The notes below the pieces were generated by a model. That model saw nothing but the letters and a program-made list of their open reading frames with translations, did not search any database and had not been told where the DNA came from. Position numbers and translations under genes: made by a program. This document shows, piece by piece, positions 25,226-39,625 of a stretch of 64,000 bases of DNA; position 1 is the stretch's first letter, and every line of letters begins with the position of its first letter. Source of the DNA: Sipunculus nudus (Eukaryota > Annelida > Sipuncula > Golfingiida > Sipunculidae); NCBI GenBank assembly GCA_026874595.1, contig CM049306.1, positions 33,868,019-33,932,018 on the forward strand. The letters run 5' to 3'.

Positions 25226-26727
25226 TGAAGTCTTTACGCCATCGATAATGCGTCTGAGGGGGAAGGCGGGGGATGGTTTATGGAGAACAACAAGTTTTGC
25301 AAACCAAACAGGACGGTTTGTTTTTTATTGTATCAAGAACGATACCATGGAGCAGACGGTTACAGGGTTTAATATAAGACAGCGTTCAGGAACTACTCAG
25401 AAACAATGTGATATTAACCCAGGGTTAATGACAGTGAAGAAACTTCAAATATATGACTGGCCCTCTTTTTAGCGAACACATTTGAGGAGCATTTCACACG
25501 ACCGAACTTCTTTCGGTTTTTGCCCGCTTTACATTGCTCCGTATATTCACTGAACTATCCCGGAAATTAATGTGCCAAAGCTCCCTATAAAATAGTTAAA
25601 GGATCAGAATAACAATAGCCCTGTACCCGTGATCAAAACCGTGTTTGTTGTCAAGCACTTACAACTGAATGGGTGACAAATAGACCTCGTTCTGACTTTC
25701 ACAGCGGTGATTACAAACCAAGCAGAGTTTAGCTAAACGTTGCCCTTTTTTTATACCAGGAACTATGAGTGTACTTTGGCCTATTTATTTAGGAAAGCCA
25801 GTTTACATGCATAAATACTTTTCGCAAGTTGTATTTTACAATGTTTCGCGAGAATTTTATTTACGCGATTTCACGATACAGTAACCAATACAGCATAGCT
25901 ACGCGACGCCACACGGGAAGGGATAACATATATGAGCTATCACTTGATGAGGTTGTACAATACGAATGCTGACCTCTGTTGTTTGGGTGTCTTGTTCCCT
26001 AATGTTTTGTTGGCGATAATTTCCCTCTATAGACACCGCGAATTTGAAACCATCGCGAATCAAAATCCTATTAATAAGTATTCTATTGTTCACATATTAA
26101 TATGACCTAACGGTAACATATTTTGTTGACATATGTTTTTCGTTTCATTCACACTTTAAATTCCTAATCTGAATACGGAAATAGGTCCTTTAAATTCCTT
26201 GACATTTTTGCCTGCATATACCGTATTTTCTGTTGCTTCCACATAAAATATTTAAACAGAATGAAAATAAATAATAAATTAATTGCATTCTTATTTATGC
26301 GTTTGTTTGAAATTGTATGGTTTTAGTGCCATATATGGGTTCCCTGCCACAGCATGAATTTTGAAAATTTAGTGAAAATACATTTTAGTTGTAACTTTAG
26401 GCAGTGCATAAATGTATCTCCCTGAGGATGTTAAATAAAACTTCCATAGATTCCTTTGCACATATTATTTACCGTGGTTTAACAGCCCGGTTGCCCGGTG
26501 AGCCACATGTTCACTCTCTTTATAACGTTACTAACTAACAGCATTGCTGGTAGCGGCCGAATAGAAGGATTGAAAAGATATTTAAAGCTGTATTTCGAGG
26601 TGATTACTGCATAATTTAGATGATAGGTAACTAAAGTAAAACACCCAGGCTACGTAAGAAAGGGGAAATTTTGTTAGATAGGTAGGAGAAAGGCACACTC
26701 AGTGATCCCTGTACGCGCGTAAACGAA

Positions 26728-26728
<1 letters not shown>
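25226..26728. other. Spacer without recognised features
   Basis: Frames at 25248-25472 (plus) and 25899-26093 (minus) are unrecognised. No RNA gene or repeat is seen. Confidence 0.4.
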
Positions 26729-26789
<61 letters not shown>

Positions 26790-26792
26790 ATT
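26729..26792. repeat. (TA)n microsatellite
   Basis: About 60 bp of alternating AT with one TTA interruption. Confidence 0.97.
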
Positions 26793-27413
26793 TATGGGAA
26801 TGCGAATGTGTCATCTGACATGACTCGCGGGGTGTGTCAAGGCTTTGCGACTCGCCAATTCTAGTCTGTTACGTACAATGACATTGTTTGTTTCATCGCG
26901 CAAATTTTGTATTATTTACCATATTGAATAGTCTAGAATCAAAGTCGTATTCAAATATTGCAGTAAATAAGAAATTAAGAATATGTTGTTAGAAGCATTT
27001 GAAGTTACCTCACCCATTTCCATTGATATGCTGAGTTTTGCCACGCATTGCTTATCATTTAAGCGTCCTTGTTACAAGGAAATATGGCAACCGTGAGGTT
27101 TTTTTTTAGATTCTATCAATCTCTTCACATTCCGATCCGAAACAGCCCCTGTGCTTTCCACATGTTAATTGGCTTTGTTTTAGGCAGGTGTTGTTAACAC
27201 AGAGATCCCCTAACATCGTGAGGTCATTTAAGGAACTTCATCGAGAATGCCGTGTGACAGGCCTCTGAATCGCTTCCTTATAATTGCTTCAATTTATCTC
27301 TTCCAGGGTGGACGGGGGGGACTTACACTCACAGAGACATATATGTATATATATATCGTCTGTATAACACATTTTAAATATATAAGTGCCTGTATGACAC
27401 ATTTAATAAATAA

Positions 27414-27416
<3 letters not shown>
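26793..27416. other. Spacer without recognised features
   Basis: Only a short imperfect duplication (CTGTATAACACATTT / CTGTATGACACATTT, 27360-27403) is seen. Confidence 0.4.

Positions 27417-27468
<52 letters not shown>
27417..27468. repeat. (TA)n microsatellite
   Basis: About 52 bp of alternating TA, preceded by TAAATAAATAAA. Confidence 0.97.
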
Positions 27469-27469
<1 letters not shown>

Positions 27470-27840
27470 TTAATCACATTTAAAAAATATTGCAATATAG
27501 TATAAGGTTTTAGAAAATAAAGTATTATGTTCCAAGAATATAAGTTGATTTAAAACTATGTTCAGATATAATATTTCACTGTATACTAATAAATGAAACC
27601 AAAGTCTATAATTCTATTTATTAATATTTTTAATTTGCAATATATAAAATTTATTCTCTGAATAGTGGGGGGGGGGGGGGGATGATTACATTGACCATCC
27701 CCTCTTGCCGAAAAGTGTGTGGGGGGATATATAAACTCGCCCCCCCCCCCCCCTATATTGACGCCCCTGGCCCCTATTATACCCTCGCGTACGTGCTCCT
27801 TTTCACGGTCGACTCGAATATGGGAACGCTTTATCATGTT

Positions 27841-28053
27841 CAGTGGCGGATCCAGGATTTAGGAAAGGGGGGGGGGTGGGGGTTCCAACCCAGGAGGAAA
27901 TTGAAATTCCTAAAAAAAAGGTCATCAGGTCCGAAAAAGGGGGGGGTACAGGTCGCATGTTTTTGTCTTAAACCCTTTAAAAATGGTTGCTTCGGGTGAA
28001 AAAAAGGGGGGGGGTCCGGACCCTCTGGATCCCCCCCCCCCCACCGGCTTCTG
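27841..28053. mobile_element. hAT-like short element, copy 1
   Basis: Starts CAGTGGCGGATCCAGGATTT and ends with a degenerate inverse (CTGGATC, poly-C, CCACCGG, CTTCTG), total 213 bp. A flanking direct repeat ATGTT lies at 27836-27840 and 28054-28058. CAG-GGCGGATCC ends are common on non-autonomous hAT elements; the 5-bp rather than 8-bp duplication is atypical. Internal words (CCAACCCAGGAGGA, AACCCTT-AAAAATGGTTGC, GTCCGGA) recur at 43215-43396. Poly-G and poly-C runs make the boundaries imprecise. Confidence 0.6.
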
Positions 28054-28058
28054 ATGTT

Positions 28059-31000
28059 ACGTAGAATCGATTTAGAGAGCGTTCGCTTACGTGTGTATTG
28101 TAACGTAGCCTGATAGCGCCTAAACGGTGGTGTCATGTAGACGTCTAGGTCGCGGTTGAAGATGATTGCAGCTCGTTTGACTAGAGCTGCACGAAACCTT
28201 TCGGTTTGATGTCAGATAAGAGAATGAAATTGTTATTGTTTTCTTTCTATTCTATCTGTAACGAGGAATAACTTCGAGATAAGCAGAGTAAAGAAGAAAT
28301 ATGTTTGTATACACTAGTCTGATGGATTATTTTTGTTACATTAAATCAGTTGCGTAACCGCTTTTGTTCTGATATAATGATGTTATAATCGTATGTACAA
28401 TATTTAATCACAGGCGTGACATTCACATTTCGGATGCAAGTATAAAAAATGGAAGTTTCTTGGAGTATAGCCTGTTCCCACACCCGTGTCTACACGGTTT
28501 TTTTTTCATGATTATTTGTAATCAAGTTAAACACCGCCAAAACGTTTTGCACCAAGGACAGAAAGAAGAAAATGCATAACAATGTATATTAAATAATAAC
28601 CTAGGTTACCTCATGTCATTAGTTGTAAACCGTTTAAAACCACATGATGAGAAACTAGTCCACACTGTAGAGACATCTTACCACCAACTTATGAATTGTA
28701 CATCGCAGGGAACGCTGACGTTATTCGCACAAAGGAAGGCGCCTAACACTAATCGCGATGAAAAAAAAAACAGGTTGACAGAGGTAATGGAGCGAAAAAG
28801 AGAAGAAATCATTCATTTTTTTTTTTTAAATTAAATGGATTTTTAAATCGTCTAGAAAATACAGGTACCTAAAAGCAAACCTGACTTTATAGGTGTAAAG
28901 CAGAAATTGGGTTAATACGCAAAACATTATATTAATGCAACGAAAAATTCCAAGACCAAACTCGATGCATCGGTAAAGCTTTTCATTGTATCAGCATTTC
29001 ACATTTACTCTAGACAAAGCGTTGTTATGTTAGCCCATATGGCATGGCATCCCTTGATGGATTTATATAAAAGAAACGTTGTCTTCCTGTTTTCTTTCAA
29101 AAGCCAGATAGGCCCGTCACAATTGGATAAAAATGGTCTGCTTTCGCATGCAATATGACACATTATAAAAGCATAAACCCGCAGAGAGTTTCGTTTTCAA
29201 TCGGGCATGCGAGTAAAAATTATCTGATTATAATTGGGAATGAAACACCGTCTTTGACATTTCATACCACAATTGTAGACGTTTAATATCCATTACCTGA
29301 TACTATAGGAGCATGTTTTCTTATGACCAAAGGAGAAAGAATCAATCATACTTTTTTATCCTATAGTCAAACCCATTTTCCCCCATATTCTTATACTCTA
29401 ACAATAACGTAGAACAGATTCAAGTGAAGAAACATGGAACATGCAGCAATCATTCTATAAGAAATTCCTATTGGAAACTTAAGTAGCGGGCTTGGATTTC
29501 TTGTTTATATTAATTTACGCTTTCACTCTAAAGACACAAATAAAATGCAGGGACAATATGTGATATCATCAGGCTTATAATTACTGATCTGGAAGGATAA
29601 AAGATGATTTGTTATTGAAGCAGAGCAATCAATGTAATCCGGATTACTAGGTAGTTCTAATGATTTTATGTTGCGGTGTTTTTGGATATGAATGTAACAA
29701 AGTAAATTTAAACTTTATAAATGGTATAAACTTATCACTCTTTTAATCACCCTCTTCTACAAATATTTTCTTTTAAGAGATATAATAATGCTACAAGTTG
29801 GGCAAAATTAGCTGGTAAATTAGGCGCAATAATCTTTTGATGGTAGGTCAATATCTATTCTTTACAAACATACAAGTTAGCGTTGTATCACCACAAAAGA
29901 TAGTCTCCTGCTTTTCAAGTTGGATAATTAGTCATTCACCAGTTGATTTCCAGTGTAATAATTTCATAAATGTCTTCGGTAATACAAGTATCAACAGATC
30001 CTTGCTACGGTCTATCTATGGTAGCTTAGACACATATGGTTTGAAGGAAAAATATCACTCAGTCTGATTTTGCGCCGAAACCATGAAATTTCCACGAAAG
30101 GTCAACTGTCAAGAATGCAATGATTATTTTGACAGGTATTAGTCATTTGATAATTCTCTGAAATATTTTTCTATATAAATCATATGTTTTATCTAGAGAT
30201 GTTCATGTCACCCTTCCATCAGGTGTCTCTTTTAATTTAAACCTCTTCCAGTGGGGAACTGTGTGGATGGCGGGAATACTTGTCTCAAACTTTAGAATCA
30301 AAGAGTGTTACATTTCAAAGAAACACCTTCTGTCTACAGTTCACATGTATGCATGCCCCTTACCATAGAAAAACACCAATGTTTATGTAATTTGCCTTGA
30401 ATGATTTTCATATCCAACATAGTTGAATGGACTACATTACCGGCTTCAATATATTTATGACTCCGCCTATGGTGTAATTAGAAACCTAGAGCATTGTGGG
30501 AAAAGAATTTGTATACATAATTAACATTCCTATCCTGCATAGCCGTACTCGTGTGAGTCCGATTCTGTGCATTGTGTGCCAATATGTCGCTAAAAGGGGT
30601 TCGGTAAGAAAATTTCCGTTTTGACATTAGAAACTAAAACAAAATTGAGACGTTTGATGTCATTATTGGTTTGGACCTAAAGGAAAAGACCTCGCATTGG
30701 GGAAGCCCTCGAGAATATCAGAGATAAGCGGGTCAGCATTAAGGAAAACATAGAGCCACATTACTCATCTACTTTGAAAATAACTGTTGCTTTGAATACA
30801 AAAAAGCGATACTAAACTATCAATCAAGAACTTAGCGCCTAATGTCTGCTTCTCTATGCATGGTTAAACCCAGTCAGACACAATGTCCCCATGGGCAAAA
30901 TACCACGGGTAACGAATGATTGAATGGGAGGTGTCTGTGGATAATTTAATGCAAGGGTAATCCTGTATATTTCATTTAGATCTTTCGGGTCCATTAACTA

Positions 31001-32284
31001 TACTTAGATATTAAAGTTAGTGGGATTCGATGATTGGCATATGAAAGTACCTATTATTAGAATAATACTTATAGACGGTGCCCAGCTCTTCTTTAAACAT
31101 AGGTTGATGCCCTGGTTTATAGGAAGAAAAAGATAGAAGCTCATCCATTGATGTTTTCAGAATCCAAATACTCACATATCTTGAAATGGTTCATTTAATT
31201 TTTTTAATTACATATATCAAAAGATATATTTAGAAAATGCTGATGGAAATGGCTTCCAACATGGACATTTAATTTGGAAACGCATTCTTTTAATAAACGT
31301 TCTTGCATGGATCTCCCAAAAAAGTCCCAAATCGGCTATTGAACCCCCAAATTTGATATTCAAATATTGAATGTATCCTGGTTGTAGATACAAATATGCG
31401 TTAAGGAAAAGCTTAGTCAAATTTACTCTGACTTCAAGCGACAGAGGCATGTTCCTTCCAACACAAATTTCAGTTAAACAAATATCATTATAATCACGAC
31501 AACTGAATATATTTACTTCTGTCGGTGAACACACCATTTGGACTATGCAGGGACGGATATGAATGATCCGAGTCTGGGCCATCTTTTAGACTGAATATGA
31601 CCATCACCCGATAGACTGACAGTTATGAACATTAATAGTGGACGATTCCCGCTGATCGATTTACTCTATGTTCCATGTGGAGCAATACGATTACTCTGTT
31701 TATCCGATAGTATTGACGTCATTCTGGTATATGGTACGAGATAAGACGTGGCCGAACTAACACTTGATACATGATGCGACTTTTAGTATAGCATTCCCCA
31801 CCAAATTTCAGATTAACAAGTAAGTATGACGTATTAAAAATTTCGGGTGTAATACCTAATTGTACTCATTTATTCTCTGTCTGTTAATATATCATGCAGT
31901 CTCAGTAGCGAATTTAGTTGAGGGGCGGGATGGGCTGACTCGGCTTAGACTAGTAGCCCCAGTATTTATAGGGGTTCCACAAAGCAGAAAACAAAAATGT
32001 ATGTTAGTTAAATGTATGCCATGGCTCCAACCAGGTCCGTGAGGAAAAATAGAGGTTTTATAGGAGGAGGATGTGAGACAAAATATAGCAGTTTATAGGA
32101 TTTTTTAACCAGTAACATTCGACATGGGAGTTTTTAGCACCATGGGAGTTTTTAGCACAATTGTGATTATCATAGCCATCTACTCACGATGCATCTCTCA
32201 AAGGTTGGTTAAAAATGAATCAGATGGATGAACTTGTATGATTGCATTGCTTACAAAGACATTTCAAAGACATAATACTTTCAT
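28059..32284. other. Long AT-rich stretch without supported genes
   Basis: Includes a minus-strand frame of 121 codons (31217-31582; ATGG start; unrecognised) and a perfect 18-bp tandem pair at 32123-32158. No RNA gene or transposon end is seen except the start of the TTAA element at the right edge. Confidence 0.4.
32123..32158. repeat. Perfect 18-bp tandem pair
   Basis: CATGGGAGTTTTTAGCAC occurs twice in a row with no difference. Confidence 0.97.
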
Positions 32285-33749
32285 TTAAAGGCCTACTTCC
32301 ATGAAAAAAATAAAATGAAATACTACTGAAGGTTTATTCATTTACATGCATATGTATAAATTATGGTATAATAAAATCAAGCTTTGCGCACTTAACCGTA
32401 AAAATTTAAATCGAAAGACCCGTAATCCACCCCACTCAGGGGCCCCAAGCCAAACAGAAGCGTCCTGGCCAAGGCGATTGTGACGTCACAACCAGAACAC
32501 ACCGGGTGGTATTGTAATGGCATCAGTTGAGTTTAACACGATCTGGGGAAAATATCCCAAAGTATTGCGTCGTCGGGTTGAGCAGTAACATCAAGGGTGA
32601 TGGTGTGAGCTTAATAATATTTTAACAAGTGTATAAGCCACATGTTCGTGCCAAATGGACAGGATTTCCTTTACAGAAGAGGCCGAACTGGACCCGGCCG
32701 GGCATGATCTGGGAAGGGGATTCCCCAGGTTTGGCTATACTGACATGAGGGTGCGGCCATGCGGACGGACTTTTCCTGACATTTAGACACCTTTGTTGCC
32801 ACTCTATATCCCTTACATGCGTAGGCTGCTAACTAGGAAATGATGCTGCTTTTCATCTTTACGACTCCTGTATCTCTTAGTCTTCAACTTTTCACCTGTT
32901 ATTCCGCGACTCGGCCTTGCCACGCTGGGAGCTGGCACCACGCAGTCTGCACACTAGCAGACGCCGGATCAGGATTTCAAGCGACATGTTAAATGACAAC
33001 CAACATATAGCTGCTTGTTGATCGTATAAGTTTAATAATATCAAACTGATCAAACAATTAATTTATTATTAAATGTGTTTGAACGCTTGTAAATGATAAA
33101 AACTTTATTTTTTATTTTGGGACTTTTTTTTACAAGTTTCAAGACCCATATGTGACCGAAGGGGTCACGTAAAGCTCGGTGCATGGTGCCTCAGCAAAGG
33201 CATTAACATTGGAGATACAATTAATAGGATTCTAAAAAAATAAACCCACGTTAAAAACCGTTACTCCTTATTGTTGACAATAATCAAAATAATTCATTTT
33301 AATATTTCAAATCTTTTGAAATATCAGAAAATTAACAATTTAAAAAATTATACCAGGCATTTCAGCATATTTTAATTATGTGCCCAAATAATATGAAAAA
33401 ATTGGCTTCGTAATGGCTTCCTTACATTAAACGTGTGTGTTGTATATGGGTTGGGGATATTTTCACTGTTTGAATTTTTTTTAAAGTTTTCTTTTAAGTA
33501 TCTGTAATGATAAAATGTTATATTGTTTTAAAAATGTGTATTTGTTGTATAAAATGTGATAAGCAATGTTTTATCCATTTTTTATATAACCAAAAAAAAA
33601 AACAAATTCCATGCCAAGTCAGCACACACACACACGCATACATATAATTTAAGAGGTGTGTTTAAAATGTGATAAGTATGTAACTTTAAGTATGTAATAC
33701 TTGTATATGAAATATTAATATATATAACGTTTATATATATGTAAATATG

Positions 33750-33756
<7 letters not shown>

Positions 33757-33783
<27 letters not shown>
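33757..33783. repeat. (GT)n microsatellite
   Basis: Alternating GT inside the TTAA element. The mirrored CACACACAC run at 33624-33634 forms an imperfect inverted partner. Confidence 0.9.
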
Positions 33784-33794
<11 letters not shown>

Positions 33795-34487
33795 GATAAA
33801 CACTTATGTATATAACAAAATATCAAATCAATTACCTAGTCAGTCATAAAGAGAACTCCAAATCTGTTTCAGCAGTCTCTTTCCTTCCTTGTTGGTATGA
33901 TTTGCCATATTGCACTCAAAGATGTTACACTTGAACCTTCAGATGATACACTGGCCGAAGTACCCATGCATTTAGTCCAACATATGGGTAATCTTGTATA
34001 ATTTTAAATAATAATTTATTGTAAATGTACTTTTTTGGAATCAAATCTGCTATCATGCAGAGTATTATAACTGGAATGTATGGTTTCTGGACACATTTTT
34101 TTTAATATTACACAATTCTTAAATTGGAGGATACTAAAAGTACCCCTGAAATCCAGATAAACGGTATTACATCAGCCCAAACAAAAACAGAGCAATTATT
34201 CTTAAAATCTTGCTTGTAAATTTTTATTTGCACAAGTAAAGCCTAGCTGAGGCATTATGGCAAGAACTTTACCTATAACATTGCCAACATAAAACAGATT
34301 AATAATAGTCATGGGGCTTTCCGTCTGGTGGAGTGTTATATACAGAACTGCATCATACATATATATACTGTGTATAATTATAATGTCACTGTGTGTGTGA
34401 TTTTTTTATAATGAAACATGACTCTTTCATAATTCATTTAAAAATGTGAATTTCATGCTTTGTATTATACATTTCAAATTCATTAAA

Positions 34488-34490
<3 letters not shown>

Positions 34491-34523
<33 letters not shown>

Positions 34524-34554
34524 ATATATATATATATAATATATATATATATAT
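34491..34554. repeat. (CT)n-(TA)n compound microsatellite
   Basis: CTCTCTCTCTCT followed by interrupted TATATA runs. Confidence 0.95.
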
Positions 34555-35670
34555 TAAATTATAAAAGGAAAGAGTGTAAATTATATTAATAAATGTATGT
34601 ATCATTTCCATGATGATGGGCCGGAGGGGGGGAAGAGTACTTAAAATTAGTACCACCCTCCATCGGGATGGGTGTGGTACGTATACAGCTTCATTTAAGA
34701 CTAGCCCCGTGTGTGGTACTATAAGGTTACATGTATTTATGAGGTAAGGCCTGCCAAGTAAAAACTCGCTTTACGAAAAGTATATATAGTTATACTACTG
34801 CTAAACAAAAAAGCGCTTATCAATGTCAAAACAACAATTTTGCATTTCTGATTATGAAGCATGTATGTATAAATTATGATAAAAAGAAAGGACCAGCGCT
34901 TTATTCATACGACAAAACCAAGTTGCTTATCAGCTGATTTTTGCAGAATCACCACGGCACCAGTCACAACATTGTAACAGTTAATGTTATCACAACAACA
35001 AACTTTGTTACAAAGCGTCGCGAGCGACATTGAACAAACTCGACCAAGTCAAGAATCACCATCGGCATTTTGTACTACTCTACATTTTCTTGCTCTAAAT
35101 ATTATATTACTAAATAATCTCGTTATTTTGATAATAATCACCAGATTGAGAATATCCCTTAAAATTCCCACAGACTCCATCCTCGATTTTGTAGGCCTAC
35201 AGCCTGTCACTTCGTCACAGGAATCAAACCTGTTCCCAGTGTTGGCTTGCAGCGGCCGCTGTCTGTGTCACCGACTTCTGTTTCTAACAACGTATACATG
35301 GCCCAAAATTACATGAGGCTTAATGTCGAAGTTACCATAAATCTACAGATCTAAATTCGCCGCTTTATTCTCCTTTAACGGGTCTAAGACAGTGTCATCT
35401 TACGATGATTCCTCCGCCTCGCTTGATCAGATCGACCCGTCGGCCTTGCTGAAACCACGTGGACGCGCAACCGGGGTTCTGGTTGTGACGTCACACACGT
35501 CCCAAGGGCTGTCTCAACTTTTTCAGGGGGCTCCCAGGACTCTGTTCACATATTCGTTCCTATCACGGATAGTAGCTCCCCAATTTCAGTAATTTTTACA
35601 TCAGTTATATTTGTAGGTTCATACCTTTCATATATGCAAAAACACCCTGAGGGTGGAAGTAGGCCTTTAA

Positions 35671-38600
35671 CATCGACCATTCAATAATAGCAAATGTAAC
35701 AAATATATCGCAAACATGAAGGCGCTGTAAAAACATAAGAACATAGGAGATTGATCTAAATTATGGGAAAAGAAAGAAATTATAGGAGAATTTTTTTTAT
35801 TGCAAATTACAGAAAAAATATAGATAATACAGGATTCACTAGGAGGCCTAGTATAAAGACTAGATACGAATGGAGAATGCCGACTATCAGAAAAGTGCTT
35901 ATGTGCTTGGTGTGTGTGTGCAAATAACGATTTGGCTTATTGAAGTCCTTATGTACCGTATAACGTACCAGATACGGCATAGCTCCAGATCAGGCGTACT
36001 AAACCGAAAATAGGAGATTGTTTCAACTTTATATCTCACTGAGGTGGCCTACCTGGCCGTATGCTACATGAAGACATCAGTACACACGTTTTTTAAACTT
36101 CAGTTTTAATTTACAAAGCAGTCAATGTACACTTAAAAAAAGTGATGAATAAATTTGTACTTCCAATCATTAAGTGCAAGCAGTGAATAACAGCAGTAAG
36201 CCACATTAAGACGGCCTCCCATCAATTGATTTTTTCGCCTGCCTCTTTTTTAACCGTGAGTCCCCGCACACCTACCGATTTTTCCTGCAGATCATCATAT
36301 TTCTCAATTTTTTCACTTCTGAATTCGTCTCCATAATTATTATTTGCATCAGAAATAATAAAAAGAAGGAAAGGTAGTTGTAAATCAGTCGATATTTCCG
36401 GTCCCGTCATCACATCTACCGAATTTTAAAATTCCAGCCGGGTAAAAACTGGACGGATAATCCTTGACGTTGCCAAGGATGTTTGCGGCCAATATTTCTT
36501 CACAACCAGCAACAATAAGAGAAGGCCGACCTTCCAGGCAAAGCAAAGTGACCGCATCTAGAAACAAGACATCAACATCAGTGAAATCATCTTTATAACA
36601 TCATACTATCATCCAATATTTCTTCACATCCAGCACGCTCACGTTTTTCCGATCCAACCGGTGTTTCCGGTGTTAGGGTGTGTTAGGTGTACGTTTGTGT
36701 GTGTGTGTCCTGTGTGTTAAACTTTACAGCGTAAGATAAAAATTACACATTTGGGTACAAGTCACCTTATTACAATTCAATTCAAATTTCTTGTTTACGT
36801 CCTTTCATTTTAATGGAAAGGCCTCGGGCTGAACTAGCACCATGTTGTATTAATCATTTTCTGGCCATTTCTGTGGTATACGTCGTACATGTACTTCACA
36901 GATAACTCTGAAGTTTTGTACTTAGGCCTACACTAGGAACACTCATGAAAAAAGTGAAATTATTTTTCTTATTTTTACGAACTTGACTGCAGCCACCAGA
37001 GTATAAAACTGCATCATTCGTGCGTCGATCATTTACTCAATATATAAAACATCTATAAAAGTTCTATTGCGAGCATCTAGCGGCATGTACCTGTGAATTT
37101 ATTACATTTAAAAACTGACTCGCGAAATGTCAAGCTACTCTACATCTTCCCAATTTTCATCAAGAAATTAATTGAATTTCAAAAGAAACCAATTTACCTG
37201 ATTTTATACCTGCCATATATAATTTTTTTTTGTCAATACGCATGAACCATAGTCCGGAACAGGTTTTATAATAAATGGACGTCACACTCCACCTGCTTTA
37301 TTAATATTTATTTTGATGAGATTAAATTGTCGTTTTTGCAGTAACGGGGGTAGCCATGGTACCAGGCCAACCCGGATATTCGTGTAAACTTTTGTACACC
37401 CGCGAAATCCTGTTTTGTGAAACATTTATAAAAACGAAGAAATCTCACCTTACAATGACATTTTACAGAGCAGTTATAGATAGATGTCTTGACGCTCTCT
37501 GTCCATGCATGGGGAGGGTATTATTGCATTAATGTTGAGGTATGGAATCTGCTAACAGGGATATAATCAGAAGCAATATTATGCTTATCCAGTCACACTG
37601 TCAGTTCAATTGTACTTTCCAAAGGTTTCACAGCAAAACCTTCCCAGCACACGGTGTCAGTACCTATTTTTTCAACTTCTTAAAACCTTGATACGGTTCC
37701 ACGTGAGTAAACACGGTCAACGTATATCTGTTTACCTTTACAAGGCTACGTGATAGGAGGTCCGGTATTGCCCATGCAAGATCCCGAACAAGGAGTAATC
37801 CAAACATGAAAGTTCACGGTTGTGAAACACGGATTGTAAGCCCGAAAAGAAAACGAAAAACGCATGTGGCGTTCGCGCTTTGTTTATGCTAGCGCCAGTC
37901 ATCGCGCCCGGTCCACTATTGTACACTCGTCTACAGGAGTAATCCAACCAATATAGTACGTTATTTTGGCAGGTAACATATTTATGCGAAAAACAATCTA
38001 GTCCATAACAAATCAGCTTCTATACCCGATTTTATGTGTTTGTTTATTATTTTTTATCAGTGTATTCTTTAACAGCAAGCCATTTAACTCATAAAGTATA
38101 TAACGTAATATTTTATTACGTAATCATTTATTTTAGAAGTTTTACCTATTTAGATAGACTGCGTACCCCATAAGAAATCACATACACAATAAAAAAGTAT
38201 GAACTATCTAACGGCTTAAGTTGTTTTTGATTTTGAAAGGTACTTTTCGTCAAAAACATGTTTTATTTAGCGTTGATGCTTCACGGTATGTTAATTATCA
38301 GAGCTTGTCCCTATATATCCGAAAGTCCTTTTGGACCGACAGTTGTGGTCAAACAACCCATCGATGATAATAAAAATTTAAAGTCCAAACCTCAAGCGAT
38401 TCGTGAAATAAAGGGCGCGAAAGAGTTTGACAGACATAGACAATTTAATATCATAGGGCATCGGCTTTGTGAAGGATCCTCACGCACTGGTTATACACTG
38501 TGGTCGTCCCAGACGTCATCTCGTGTAACCGCTGCTTTCCATGGCAAGATTCTCTGGACAAGAACACCAGGGTGCGCAAAGCACAGAACTTTGATCAGAA

Positions 38601-39625
38601 CATTGAAAACGTGATTTTTTGCATCGGGCATTCATGCAACTCCTTGGTTTGATAACATCGGAACACAAGGTCTCATGGTCTGATTCTTGGCCATAGCTAA
38701 GCCAGGACGTTGTTATCGGACCTACAAAAGCGGGTGTCACATGTTAAAATTACACGGTTACACGAATTCAGTGTATATGTGAGGAGCGTAGGTTTGTTTG
38801 GTCAATGGAAGTCTTACCAGAGGGGCTATTATCGATCACAAATAAAGGGATAAATGCTTGACACAGTGGTGTTGCTGCTAGCCATGACAACATGACACAA
38901 AGGCCTTTTGAAATAAACTGATAGGGCCTGGAGTCATGATGGCAGTCACAACAGAACGCCCATTCTAAGGGTCGGATCAAAATATTTAATGTCTGGTATT
39001 ATTTGGCATCACAGGCTTATATAGTCGTATTATATGTGCTTAATATCGAAGAAAAAATGTTGTTACACAAAAATAATTACATTTATTACCTTCTTTCATC
39101 ACTGTGGCACCGATTCACGTGAAGCGGTACTTCGCATTCAAAAGTCAAGGTGTCATGGCGCGGTCGTATATGTAAACTTGGAAGTCGGAAGCCGGACGCC
39201 GGAAACCGAGGAATCGTTTTATAAATAATGCAGTTTAAAGCATATACAAAATGCTAACGCTTCAATACCGTTTTGTTTTTTTACCCCGATAGAATAAGAT
39301 CTTTATTATCATTCTGTGAAGAATAATAGTTATCCATTCTTCAATCTGAACGTTATGGACGATTTTGTGCTCGGATGCAATCTCGGAAGTCAGTCAGAAG
39401 TGCTGGGATGTTATCCAATGTGTATAACTCGGAAGTCACAGAGACGCACTGGTTAACTTGTGGTCAGTTAAGAGCCACAGCCCAAATGCAGTTTCATTAT
39501 AATTATAGTTGCATGCATATATTAAAATTGCTTATGCATGATTCTGCTTTAAATGCGTGAATAACACAAAACATGATACATAATCGTAAAACTATAAGTT
39601 CTTAATTTTTTTATTTGTAAATTTA

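Larger units (their letters stand above)
32289..35666. mobile_element. 3.4-kb non-autonomous DNA transposon with TTAA target sites
   Basis: The inverted termini AGGCCTACTTCCA (32289-32301) and TGGAAGTAGGCCT (35654-35666) match over 13 bp and are each flanked by TTAA (32285-32288 and 35667-35670). A 19-bp inverted pair sits at comparable depth inside both ends: GTGACGTCACAACCAGAAC at 32480-32498 and its complement at 35476-35494. Each contains the CRE palindrome TGACGTCA. TTAA duplications are known for piggyBac and Kolobok; an AGG-type terminus fits Kolobok somewhat better. No transposase frame is visible. The interior carries (GT)n at 33757-33783 and (CT)n/(TA)n at 34491-34554. The 110-codon frame at 34984-35316 is unrecognised. 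Confidence 0.72.

Noticed and set aside
31217-31582. 121-codon minus-strand frame starting ATGGCC
   Set aside because: The start context is good but there is no recognisable domain or splice context; the length is possible by chance in 64 kb of AT-rich DNA.
38258-38614. 118-codon plus-strand frame with signal-peptide-like start MFYLALMLHGMLIIRACP
   Set aside because: No domain, no promoter or exon support, and the hydrophobic stretch is interrupted by His and Arg. Worth a transcript check only.
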